Assembly (NCBI GenBank): GCA_018350325.1
Contig: JAEVLN010000001.1
Location: forward strand, 5,361,254-5,425,253
DNA: 64,000 nt
Reading direction: 5' to 3'
From: Globodera rostochiensis
Lineage: Eukaryota > Nematoda > Chromadorea > Rhabditida > Heteroderidae
Position 1 is the first letter of the stretch. Each line of letters opens with the position of its first letter. The translations under genes and the position numbers were made by a program. The notes beneath the pieces are model-generated. The model was given only the letters and a program-made list of their open reading frames with translations. It did not search any database and had not been told where the DNA came from. Of the stretch, positions 1 to 12,100 are shown in pieces.

Positions 1-72
1 GAGAGAGAGAGAGAGAGTGAGAGAGGGGGAGAGAGAGAGAGAGAGAAGGAGAGAGAGAGAGAGTGAGAGAAG
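1..72. repeat. GA microsatellite at the left edge
   Basis: Almost pure GA dinucleotide repeat with a few GT or GGG interruptions. It lies inside or just beyond the 3' part of the calcineurin B gene. Confidence 0.95.
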
Positions 73-1003
73 AAAGGAATGTGCACTTTTTCTTTTTCCC
101 TTTGCAGAAAGTGCCATTTTGGGCGAAAGGTGCCAAAAGTCAAAGAAAAGCGAGTCGGCTGATTAGACCAGTCCAAACCGATCAACCACCGCAACAGTTC
201 GGATCAGAGACAAAGTTTAGCACACGAACTCACGTCACAGAACTCCTCGAAGGATATTTTCCCGTCCCCGTCCTTGTCATGGAACAGAATAGTCTTGTCA
301 ACGATCTGCTGCAGCTGAGTGTCCTTCAAATTGTTGCCCACCATCATTTTGAGCACCTACACAAAATGAATGTTTTACCAAATGCCATTCTGAACGAATA
401 AACCTGGAAAAGCTCCCCGTTCGAAATGAAACCGTCTCTGTCCATGTCGTAGATGCGAAACGCAACTAAAGCACTTTTTAAGAGGGGGCGGATCGATCAG
501 AGCCAAAAGAAAAAATAAGAGAAAAAACCGGAAAATTTTCGTATTATTTAAAAAACCCAATGGGCGATTTTTTAGAGTTACAAAATGCCAAAGTTTTAGC
601 TCTAATCCAACAGCACTCACATCTCAGTTTGATGTTCTTGTCGCCCTTGACGCTGAACTGCGAAATGCCCTGTATGAACTCTGAAAGGGGGGGGGGGGGG
701 GGGTAAAGGGCAGAAAGGGTGGGGGAACGCACCTTTGAAGTCAACTTCGCCATTTCCGTCCGAGTCGAAAATGTCGATCACCCGTTGCACAAGAGGGTTC
801 TGCTGCAGTTCCGGCAAGGACATGAACTCGTCCACACTCAAACTGCCGGACCCATCCAAGTCCAACTTCTTGAAGCGTCTTGCCAATCGGCGCAGTTCGT
901 ACGCGTCGAAGTTGCTGCACATTTCCATGGGCAGCGAATTTTCGTTTCCCTAAATTAATTCGAAGGCGCGAAATTGGCCAAAAAAAGAAGCAAAATTTAC
1001 CAT
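1..1003 (-). CDS. cnb-1: Calcineurin subunit B, 3' partial
   Basis: Regulatory Ca2+-binding subunit of the phosphatase calcineurin. Minus-strand exons are about 1003-1001 (ATG alone), 949-733, 680-621, 465-404 and 356-234. The joined protein begins [12 protein letters not shown], so Gly2 for N-myristoylation is kept. It carries four EF-hand loops: [34 protein letters not shown] and [12 protein letters not shown]. The segment [20 protein letters not shown] is nearly identical to animal calcineurin B. I could not find the expected last exon (family ending GGLDIHKKMVVDV) between 1 and 233, so it is probably off the left edge. The intron at 681-732 holds a long G run on the plus strand. The gene is divergent from the spectrin gene. 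Confidence 0.95.
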
Positions 1004-2201
1004 TTTCAGTCGGAAGAAAGTTAAACGATTGAATGGTCAGAAAGCGCTTTCTCGGCTTAAACCTTACAGCAAATTGTGACAGTGAAGTCGAGACTCCGAA
1101 ACCAAAAAAAGAAAGGAAGAAAAAATAAAAAGCATAAAATGCAAATAAAAAAGTTCAAACAGAATGCCAAAGATTATTTTCAAAAAAGTCACCAAATCAT
1201 TCCCGCCGGTGTACGGTCCTTCTCGGGAACAAATAAACGGTGGGAATTAATTAATTAATGCCGGCCGATTCGGACTTTAATTTGGGGGCGAAGGCGAAGA
1301 AGCGATTGTAAAAAATGTTTTTGCTGTCAATAAACGCGTTGCTTTTACAATTTGTCTAAAATTTAAAAGAATTTTACATAATTTCCGTGGACATTATTAC
1401 CCCACAAATCCCCAGCAAAAGGGAAAGCTATTCTTGAAGCACACCGCTCATACCGGGACATCCCCCAATTCCCATTCTGAAAATTCTTTTCGAATTCAAA
1501 TATAATGTTAATCCCCAATATTTAATAGCCCCCCCTCCCCCCCTCCCTCCCGACTTATTACGCATTCCCCCTCCAAATGGAAAGACGCTAATCATTGTCA
1601 GCAGAAAGCACTTTCAAATACTTAAATTGATCGGACGTTTTAAGAATTTAGAGAATGATCGGAACGGATGGAAGGCAATTGATAAGAGATGAGAGCGGGT
1701 TTTTTGTGATTGGGAGGTTGGAAATGGACGAATTATTTCCAATTGGGGAGGGAGGCGGTAATTACAAATGAAGCATTGAGTAATGTCACCAAAAGCGAAC
1801 AAAAACCATTAAGAAAATGCTACTCTTAAAAGTCGATGATCAAATGAATGTACCGCCGCCCCCCCCGTCCCCCTCCCCCCCTTTCTTCGCGCGTGCTCGG
1901 TCCATCTGTCCGATCCGACCCCCCCCCCCTCCCCCCTCCCCCCTCCCGTCCGATCAGTCCTCCTCAACCAACATTTTTTTGTTAATTTGTAAGCGGAATT
2001 TCCTTTCAAATGGATTTTACTCATTTGCTCATTGTCACCCATCCCTCAAAACTCAAATCGCCTTTTATTTTGTTGTACAGTTGCGAGGGGAGGGGGATAT
2101 TCGCATTCCATTCGGTGGGAACAGATAAAGGGATAAATCCGTGGTAAAGATTCCATTCATTTGGGGTGTGGTGGGTGGGTAATCCGGGCAGAAGGGCCTT
2201 G

Positions 2202-2235
<34 letters not shown>

Positions 2236-3126
2236 TTCCCCCCCCCCCCCACCTGTACATCTCCCACCCCTCCCCAACTTCTCGCGCTGTCAATGATGAT
2301 TCCCCTCCTCCTCTGGCTTCGGTTGGTTCTTCGCCCGCCGTTCATCCCAAATGACAACAATGTACGCCCCCCTGCCCCCCCCCCCTTTTTACCCCCCCCC
2401 CCTTGCCCACCTCCCCCCCCGCCCCCCCCCTTTTACCCCCCCCCCCCTCACCCTTAATCCTCAGCATCAGCGGCTATATGTTTATTGGTCGATGGCCCAT
2501 CGAAAAGTGCCTAAATCCCATCTAAGAATAAAGTTCTTATAATGAACGAAGTAATAATGAATGAGTGAATCGAACAAAGTCGGTGAAAATAACCAAATAT
2601 TCAAATTGTCCTCATTTCAATCGTTCACTAATCCCCCACCCCCCGAGGTGTCTTTCTCTGTCGCCGCCACTTTCTCGCCCCATTCCATCCCCGCCGGGGT
2701 CGATCCCTTCCTTTCCCATTCACCATCAATTCCCATCGCATTACTGGACGGACGGACTGACTGATGTGATGAGTGGACGACGACAACAGCACGACATGCG
2801 ACGATGGACGGATGAATAGTGGGGAATGACCTTTTGCACACCGCGCACTGGGGGGAACGCCACCCTTCGCATTCCCTCCCCCCCCCCGTCCCCCCCCCCC
2901 GGCGTCCCCCCCTCACCCCCCCCCCCCCCCCCACCGGCGTCCCTCGTCCGCCACCCCACGGCGTCCATTTGTCTTCGTCCTTTACCCCAATTTCCCCCTC
3001 CCCCTTCCCCTTCCCCCTTCCTCATTTCTTTAAGATGCTACTTGGCCTTGCCTTTCCTCCTTCCCATTATGATGTCATTGTTTAAAGTTATCAATCCCTC
3101 CCAATTCCCTTCCGTTGTCAGTGCCA
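1004..3126. promoter_or_regulatory. Divergent intergenic region with C-rich tracts
   Basis: About 2.1 kb between the divergent starts of calcineurin B and beta-heavy spectrin, so it should hold both promoters. I see no convincing coding exon. It contains long C-rich runs near 1853-1950, 2203-2250, 2375-2450 and 2878-2935. The open frames across these runs are poly-Pro or poly-Gly artefacts. A good 3' splice site (ending TTGTCAG at 3121) lies six bases ahead of the spectrin ATG and could be a spliced-leader acceptor. Confidence 0.6.
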
Positions 3127-6100
3127 ATGGCCTCCTCCGCTTTCTCTTCCTCTTCCTCCTCCGTCCGGTCCTATTTAAACGGCAAAGGTACGAACAACCA
3201 CGGCGGCGGCGGCAACAATACTAATGGAAGTGAAAATGGCAAAAATGGATGGGTAGTAAAGGACGGAAAGGACGGAAGGAACGGAAACGGAAGAGGAGGC
3301 GTGAACAATTCGCTCAGTGGGGGGACGGAGGAGGGGGAGTTGCAACTGGACGAGACCTTGTACTTTGAGCAGAACAGAATCAGACAGCTGAAGGACGAGC
3401 GAATTCACATCCAGAAGAAGACGTTCACCAAATGGTGCAACACCTACCTGAACAGGGTATGGGCGGCGGGGGGGGGGGGGGGGGTGCCGGTTGATTCTCG
3501 ACGTTCATCAAAACCCCCAAAGGGTCGACTGGAGATCTCTGATCTGTTCAGCGACTTTGCCGATGGAATTCTCCTGATTAAGTAAGCGTGAAATGCAAGC
3601 AGTTCAGCAAAAAATTGGATTGCTCAGATTTCTGGAGATTATCAGCGGAGAGAAGTTGGGGAAGCCGAACCGGGGACGAATGCGAGTCCAAAAGGTCGAG
3701 AATTTGAACAGGTTCGACCGTTCGTTCTTTCTGAACTGACCCAACAAATTTCAGATGTCTGGACTTTCTTAAGTACAAAAGGATTCAAGTAATTGATTGA
3801 TTATTTGGCCAATGATTAAACGCATTTTCTGTCACTTTAGTTGGAGAATATCGGAGCCGAAGACATAACGGACGGGAACGAACGACTGATCTTGGGTTTG
3901 ATCTGGACGATCATCCTCCGATTTACCATCGAAAACATTGAAATTGAGGTGATTAGATTCATTGAGTGATCAGAGAGAACAGCAGAAGACGACGACGCCT
4001 CCCCCTTTTGTGCTGTCTTCGTCAAAAACTCCCCTTTTTTTGCAGACGAAAGAATCCGGCGAGCGAAAGCATGCCAAAGAGGCGCTTCTGCTGTGGTGCC
4101 AGCGTAAGACGGCCGGGTACCCGAACGTCAAGGTGGACAACTTCACTTCCAGCTGGAGAAGCGGACTCGCTTTCTGCGCGCTTATTCACGCGCACAGGCC
4201 GGAATTGGTCAACTTCGACGTGCTCAACCCGCAAGAAGCCATCGGTTAGATGGAATTATTTGAGTTGTTGGACTGCTTGAATTACAACACACAACTTTAC
4301 TCTAGGAAACCTGAACTTGGCCTTTGATGTGGCAGAGAAGAACTTGGACATTTCCCCGTTGCTGGACGCGGAGGATGTGAATGTGTCCCACCCGGACGAG
4401 AAGTACTTCCCCCTTTCGTGTCCTATCAATTTCCCCCCCCCCCTCCAAAGATCGATCATCACCTACGTGTCCCTCTTCTACCACTATTTCGCCAAGCAGA
4501 AAACGGAACTGACCGGCGCCAGACGGGTGGCCAAGGTGGTCGGGGAGTTGGTCGAGCAGGACGGCATGCAGGAGGACTATGAGCAAATGGCGGCCGATCT
4601 GCTGGGCTGGATTCGACAAACAATCCGATGGCTGTCCGCCAGACATTTCCCCAACAATTTGACGGACTTGCGCGAGGAGTTGGCCAACTTCAACCGATTT
4701 CGGAAAGAGGAAAAGCCCCCCAAATACCGGGAAAAGGGCGAGGTGAGAGAATTGCCGCCATTTCGTACGCCTTCCCCTTCTGTCCACAAATGCGCGACTT
4801 TCTTCCAGTTGGAGGCGCTTTTCTTCGCCATTCAAACAAAGCGAAACGCCTCCCGGCGAAAGGCTTACGCACCCCCGGAGGGGCTTTTGCTTCACATCGT
4901 GGAGGGTGCGTGGAGCGAATTGGAGAAAGCGGAGCACGCGAGGCAGGGCGCTTTGATTGAGGAGTTGCAGAGGCAGGAGCGACTCGAACATCGCGCACAA
5001 CTCTTCCACAAGAAGGCCGATGTGCGGGACGCGTGGCTTCGCGAGATGTACACGCTCTAATAATCAGTGATCTGATCAGTCTTTTGAAGCCTCTTTTAGT
5101 ATTTGGTCTGATCATTGATTAGGTCTTTTGAGTGATCTGATCAGTCTTTTGAAGCCTCTTTTAGTATTTGGTCTGATCATTGATTAGGTCTTTTGAGTGA
5201 TCTGATCAGTCTTTTGAAGCCTCTTTTAGTATTTGGTCTGATCATTTGATTAGGTCTTCTGAGTGATCTGATCAGTCTTTTGAAGCCTCTTTTAGTATTT
5301 GGTCTGATCATTGATTAGGTCTTTTGAGTGATCTGATCAGTCTTTAGAAGCCTCTTTTAGTATTTGATCTGAACATTTGATTAGGTCTTCTGAGTGATCT
5401 GATCAGTCTTTTGAAGCCTCTTTTAGTATTTGATCTGAACATTTGATTAGGTCTTCTGAGTGATCTGATCAGTCTTTTGAAGCCTCTTTTAGTATTTGGT
5501 CTGATCATTTGATTAGGTCTTCTGAGTGATCTGATTAGTAGATACTTTCGACTTGTTTTGGTCGCCTTTTGAACTCTATTCCGTTTAGTGCCATCGTTCT
5601 CGGCCAGTTCGAATGTGCGCCGAATGCTCAAAGTGTGGCGACGGGCAAACGCCTTTTGCGCAACATCGAAACGGAGGCGGCCCCGAAGAAGGAACGCTTT
5701 CAGATGCTAAAGGAACTCAGCGCGGAGCTGCAAACGGAGCGTTTCCACGGAAGCGAAGAGATTCGGCAGAGAGAAAGGGAAATCATTGGACGATGGAACG
5801 CCTTTCTGATGCTGTTGGGGCAGCGCGAGACGGAGTTGGACAGGTCGGAGTTGGGGGGGGGGACAATTTCAGACCGGAAGACTGAGGCCGGGACCGTTTT
5901 GGTTGAACATAAAGGAGCACACCACTGACTGACTTCAAATTGAAGAAGCTAAGCGCGTTTTGTTCAGGCTGGAGGAGTTAAGCAACCTTTTGGAGGGGTT
6001 GGACACGTTGGGCGACGAGTTGGACGGTCTTGGAACACAGCTGAAAGGTCGGGAGACTGGGCGGCACTTGACCGAAGTGGACGAACTGCTGAAGGCGCAG

Positions 6101-9100
6101 GAACTGGCAGAAACGGATCTGTCGGCGAAAAGTGAATTGTTGAGCGACCTGAGACGGAAGGCCGAGCTCAGCAAGGCACAGTCGCCCCACAGAGAGGCCA
6201 CGCTGGAGACGCTACAGCTCAGACTGCACGCGGTCGGCAAGCAGTACGAGCAACTGCAGGCGGACGCAAAGGAAAGGCGTGCAGCGCTGCAAAAGGCGCG
6301 CGAGTTCTTTCAGGTGAAATGATTTGAGAAAGCTGACAGACCTTTAACTTTTTTGGACGATGTTTTGGATCTGAACATCTTGAACATGAAGAAGTTTCTG
6401 AGGTGGAGCCTTCTGACGTCATTCTTTCGTTAAGTTTGTCCAACACTTCGACGAACTGTCGGGATGGCTGTCCGATCGGCTCTCTGCCTGCGGGGCCCTG
6501 CTTCAACTTCGCGACCTTTCCGCGTTGCGCGACTCGCAACGATTGCATAAGTCGTTGGAAGCGGAGATGCAAAGCCACTGGGAGCGGACAAAACGGCTAA
6601 TATCGGACGGGGAAAGGCTGGCAATGCCACGAGAAGTGCAGTGGCGTGCTGACACTTTGCAGAGGTGGGCCTAATTTGAAAGCCGAACAAATTGTTCGGG
6701 AATTTTGGTTGAACTGTTTGAACGTCTTCGAATCTGCAGGTCCTGGCAAGAGTTGAGGGCAACAAACGCTGCGCTAACCAATTGGCTAATGGAAGCAGAA
6801 CGGCTGACACAATTCTTTCAGGACGCAAATGAGGCGGACAGTTGGCTTCGGGAAAAAGCGCCGCTGGCGCGGTCCGACGACTTTGGCCGAGACATTGTGG
6901 GGGAGAAGAATTGAATTGTCGATTTAATTACAAATTAATTGATTTTGATCAGAGCTCGGCCGAGTGTCTGTGCCAGCGACATCGCCAGTTGGAGAAGGAA
7001 ATTTGCTCGTATCGGTCAGAGATTGTCCGCCTAGAACAGCTGGCCGGGATGGCCGACATGGAATTTGCCTTGGGCACTGAGGAGGAGGCGCCGCAGGGCA
7101 ACGGACAGTCCGAGCCCCTCGAGGAGGAAGTGGTCGTCTCGAAAGCGCTGGTAACCGTTGCCTTCGAAGCTTTTGTCGGTGTCCGAGGCGTTACTTTAAT
7201 TGAAGGTACTGTACCCGTACAGCGGCAAGGGAATCGCCGTACAAAGCGGCGAGGAGTTGGCGCTGATCGACGGCAGCAACCGCGACTGGTGGAGAGTTTT
7301 GACGCGTCGGGGCGTCGAGGGCTACGTGCCAGCCAATTACTGCGAGTTGGCCCCAGACGAAGAAAAGGTTCCCCATCCCCCATCTCAGCCCCTGTCCAAT
7401 CAGTCTTTATCCCCCCCCATTCCAGCCATGTCCAATCAGTCCCATCGACCCCTGTCCAATCATTCCCATCTCAGCCCTGTCCAATCAGTCTCATCCCTTC
7501 CTCCGATCCCCCAATCAGTCCCAACCCATTCCTGTCCAATCAGTCCCGTCCCTCCCTCCCATCCCCCAATCAGTCCCATCCCAACCTTATCCAATCAGTC
7601 CCATCCCACCCCTGCCCAATCAGTCCCATAGTCTTATTAGTCTGAATTTTTGAAGGTCACTGTCAGCCAACTTCCGCCTCGCCGTCCCTCTCCCAAAGTC
7701 CGTGCTGACGGAGCGTCCGCTTTGGCCAATCGCCAAAAGGGACTGAGCGCGGAATATCAACGATTGTGTTCGTCTGCCGAACAACGCGGGCGGCTACTGG
7801 AAGAAGCATTGAAATTGTTCAAATTTTTCGCCGAATGCCAGGACTTTGAGCAGTGGGCGAGGGGCGTGTGCCAGGCTCTGCAGGAGCCGGTGGCCATCGA
7901 ACACCTCGTGGCTGTCCAGGACAAGTTCCATGTGATTTCCATTACTTGACTCGTTCCCTCATTGTTACTTCCATCTTTTGCAGAAAGTTCGTGACGAAGT
8001 TCGAGGCCAGGGAGCCGTCCAACTTCAGCAATTGGACGCAACAGCGGACGAACTGCTCGAGCAAGATCATTCGCGCAGTTCCGACATTCACGCGGCTCAA
8101 GAGGCGATGCGACAGTTGTGGAACGAATTGCAGAATTCGATGCTGAACAAGCAGTCCGAGCTTGAACGAACGGCACGATTGGCGCAGTTGCAGGAAGAGT
8201 GCACGGAGATGCGCAATTGGCTGACGGAGAAGAGTGTGCTGTTGCAGAAGCAACCGGGCGGATGCGATCTGCGAAATCTGCAAGTTGTGCAGAGGCGCTT
8301 CCAGAATTTGGAGAGGGTTTGGGCATGGAGAACAGAACTTGGGACAATCGGACCGTTTAAGGATCTTCGACCCCTCGGGGACCGTCTGGTCGGACTGCGG
8401 CGAAAGGCGGACGAAATTGCGCTGGAACAGATGGAACATGCGACGGAAGTTTCTGCGCGAGTGGACGAGCTGGAGGGCATGCACGGGCGCCTGTTGTCGC
8501 AGGCGCGACGATGCATCGAGGAGGCTGAACAGAGTCAGGGCAGGGAACTGTTCGAGCGGACGGTGAGGTGAGCTTATTGGAAAGATTGGTTATTTGTTCG
8601 AACTTGTTGAACTCGTTGAAGGGAGCTGCTGGAGTGGACGGCTAAGATCAAAGACTCCATTCTGCTTGAGCCTCTCTCAGCCGGCTCTCAGGCGGAAGAT
8701 GTCCTCCACCGGCATGCCAAAATCCGCGACCAAATGCAGGCGAAAGAATACGAATTTGCTTATGCGGAGGAACTCGGTCGGCGCCTTATGGCCAAAGGAG
8801 CGTCAAAGGAAGTTGGAAAGCGCTTGTCCCAATTGGCGGAGGCCCAGGCGCTGTTGGGGGCCGAGTGGACGAAGCGCGAGAGGGAGTGCAAGCAGTTGCT
8901 GGAGTTGCAGGTCCTCTGAAAGTCGGAAAGATCCAAAAAGAATGAACGACTCGATTTTGTCAAGGCATTTTTGCGGGAGGCCGAACGAATTGAGGCATTA
9001 AACCGGGGGCACATGGCATTTTTGGAGTTGGAGGTCGCCGTCAGCTCGGTAGAAGGCGTGCAGAACTTGCTGAAGGCCCACACGCAGTTCGAAGCACGTC

Positions 9101-12100
9101 TCAGCGCGCAGGAGGTCAGTGTTTTACGCTCCGCCGACGTGCAAATCATAAAGTTGAAAGGAGCGTTTGCTGTCGTTCGCCGGCGCCTCCGATCGATTGA
9201 TCCACGCCGGGCACGCCTCCGCGGAGCGAATCCGATCACAGCGTGCGGAGGCGCGGAAAGGCTTCGACAGAGTGCGCGAGAGGGCGACGGAGAAGCGGAC
9301 GGAGCTCCAGAATGCTTTGGCCGTCGTCGGACTGCGCAGAGACGCGGAAGAGCTGGCCGCTTGGATGGGGGACAAGCGGCGACTGCTTGAGGGAAGCGGC
9401 GGCGCCGAAACGGCGGTGGCCACGACGGCCAACGTCAAAGGACAGATTATGCGACACGCGGCATTTGTCGCGGAATTGGCCGCGAATCGGGCGGAAATGG
9501 CACGACTCAAAAGGGTCGGTTTGGTGGGGGGGGGATTGGTCGGAGGTTCGGCTAATTCTTATGCTGTTCAACCATTTCAGAAAGGCGACGAGATGGTTGA
9601 CCAGGGAAAGGCTTCGTCCGACCAGACACGGCCCATTCTCGGCCAATTGGAGCGGGGCTGGGCCGAGTTGGAGGAGTTGGCACGGCGAAAGGGCGAACTG
9701 CTCGAACAGGCGGACGAGCAGCGTTCTTTGGAGGAGACAATTGCGGAAGCAAATGCGCGTCTGACTGAGTTGGAGACGCGCTTGCAAGAAGGGGAGAGAG
9801 GGCGCGACCTGCGGGGGGTCAAGGAGTTGATGAAACGGAAGGCCCAGACGGACCAAGACATCCAGGCATGAGGACAGGAGCTGATCTAATCCACCCAAAA
9901 GTCCCGGGGATGTCGGGCCCGGGGTTGAGCGTTAACGGGGATCCCCGTCCAAACGGGGAAAGTGGGGATGTCGGAGGAACCGGGATTAAAATCAGAATTC
10001 CGTTGATGAACATTGATCGGTTGAGGTGTTGGAAGTGCGACTTGGCGACATTTCTTCCCGCGGGCGCCAACTCCGCAACCGCAATCATTTCGCGACCGCC
10101 CAACTAATGGCACAAGTGGACGCTCTGTTGGGCCGTTTTGAGGCGCTTCAGCAGCCGTTGGAGCGAAGGCGCGTGGAATTGGAGGAGTCGCTGAAATGGC
10201 ATCAGCTGGCGTTTGACGCGGACGTCGAGCTGCAGTGGATCGCGGTCCGTCCGAATTGCAGACATTGACCCTGAAATCCCTCCCCTTTTCGTCCATTCTC
10301 CCATTTTGGTCGTATTCAACCGGCGTCCCCTGCAGGGATTGAACCCCCCCCCCCCCGAAGGCTTCTTCCATTCTTTCCAACCTTCCAACCCCCCCCCCCC
10401 CGAAGCACCCCCCCCCCCCGAAGTTTCCAACCCCCCCCCCCCCCGACGAAGGCTTCTTATTCTTTCCACCCCCCCCCCCCCGAAGTTTCCAACCCCCCCC
10501 CCCCGAAGGCTTCTTCTTCTTTCCACCCCCCCACCCCCCGAAGTTTCCACCCCCCCCCCCCGAAGGCTTCTTCCTTTTCCAATCCAACCCCCCCCCCCCC
10601 GACGGCTTCTTCCATTCTTTCCAAATCGATCTTTCTTCAGGAGAAACTGATTTTGGCCGAGTCGTCTTTTCTCGGCCACTCACTTACCGAAGCGCAGAAT
10701 TTGGTGAAGCGCCATGAACAGCTAAGTGCCGAGTTGGACTGCCATCATGGGCGTGTGCAGCATCTTCTCTCAGCGGGCCACCATCTGATAAGCATCGGGC
10801 ACATTTGCGCACGAAAAATTGGCGAAAAATGTGCCGAATTGGAAAGTGCCTGGGGCAAATTGACGCTGGCCGTTTCTTTGAGAACGCAGGCCCTCGGGGA
10901 GGCGTTGAGACGCGAGCATTTCCTTTTCGACACGGCCGAAGCGGAGAATTGGCTGGCCGAGAAGCAACGGCAGCTTTTCATGGGCAAAGAAAACTTTTTG
11001 GCCCCGGAGGGGGCGAAGAAACTGCTCGCGTGGACGGGGACTTTGCAGCACGAAATGGTGCCCTGGAGGAGGGCATTTGTCCAACTTCGGCACAGAGGTG
11101 CCGAACTCACCAAAGGCACAAAAGGGCATGACACGGTTATGGAACGAATGGAACTTATTGAGACGCAGGCCCAAAGTCTGGAAGAAATGGCTCGGGAAGC
11201 AACCAGAGGGGCCGAATGTGTTCTGGCGGTCCATTCATTTATGGCCGAAGGGACGGAATTGGAGGAATGGATCAACGATCGAATGCAAATAGCGAGTGCC
11301 GAGGAGTTTGGCAACGACTTGGAGCAGTGTGAGCAGCTGAAGATGAAGTTTGAGGAGTTCAAGCAGTCACTCCGAGTCGGTGCCGAAAGAATGGCAAAAA
11401 TGGAAGAAGCGGCGGCCGATCTTTTGGGTCGAGCAGACGAAAAACTGGCACAGAATGTGACGGAAACTGGCGACAAATTGAGAACTCTGTGGGCACAAAT
11501 GGGCCAACTAACGCAGCGCCGGGGGCTAATGTTGGAGGGGGCGGAACAGACGCATCGCCTGAGGCGCGAAGCGGAGGTGCTGGCGGAACGGATTCGAGAA
11601 AAGACTTGCGGGATCCCGACGGAGTTGGGCAGGGACGCCAAACACGCGTACTCGCTGATGCTGTCCAATGAGGTGTTCGAGAATGAAGTGGCTCAACTCC
11701 ACGAACAGCTCGAGGTTGATTGGTTGGGCGGGCTTCGGAAATTGCTAATTTTATGTTCCCATTTTGAAGCTGCTGTTGGCGTGCCGTGCCCGGACGGCCA
11801 ACATGCCGAACCCTCCGGTGGACTTTTCCGACTCGCTGAGCGACTCGTGGCGGTCTCTGCGCGACCTCAGCCTCTGTCGCTCCGCGCGTCTTCTGTCCTC
11901 CTACGAAACTCACAAATTTGCCGCTCAAGTGCGCGACCTGCTCGCGTGGACTCAGGCGGCGATGACAGAAATGGCGGCCGATCAGCCGGTCAGAGACTTG
12001 CAGACGGCCGAATGGATGGCCGGAGAGCACCGGCGGCTGAGGGCGGAGATGGACGGGCGGGAGACGGAGCGCAACGAGTTGGGCAAGGTCGGAAGAATGC

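Noticed and set aside
2021..3025. Several 70-130 codon frames upstream of spectrin
   Set aside because: All run through C or G tracts and give Pro or Gly runs on opposite strands; none shows a domain.
4302..5009. 235-codon minus-strand open frame
   Set aside because: Antisense to the CH2 and first spectrin-repeat exons; no domain.
5066..5550. CRISPR-like array
   Set aside because: The units are head-to-tail with no unique spacers, inside an animal gene intron.
10745..11668. 307-codon minus-strand open frame inside the spectrin gene
   Set aside because: It is antisense to clear spectrin-repeat exons and is Ser/Arg-rich, as expected for a shadow frame.
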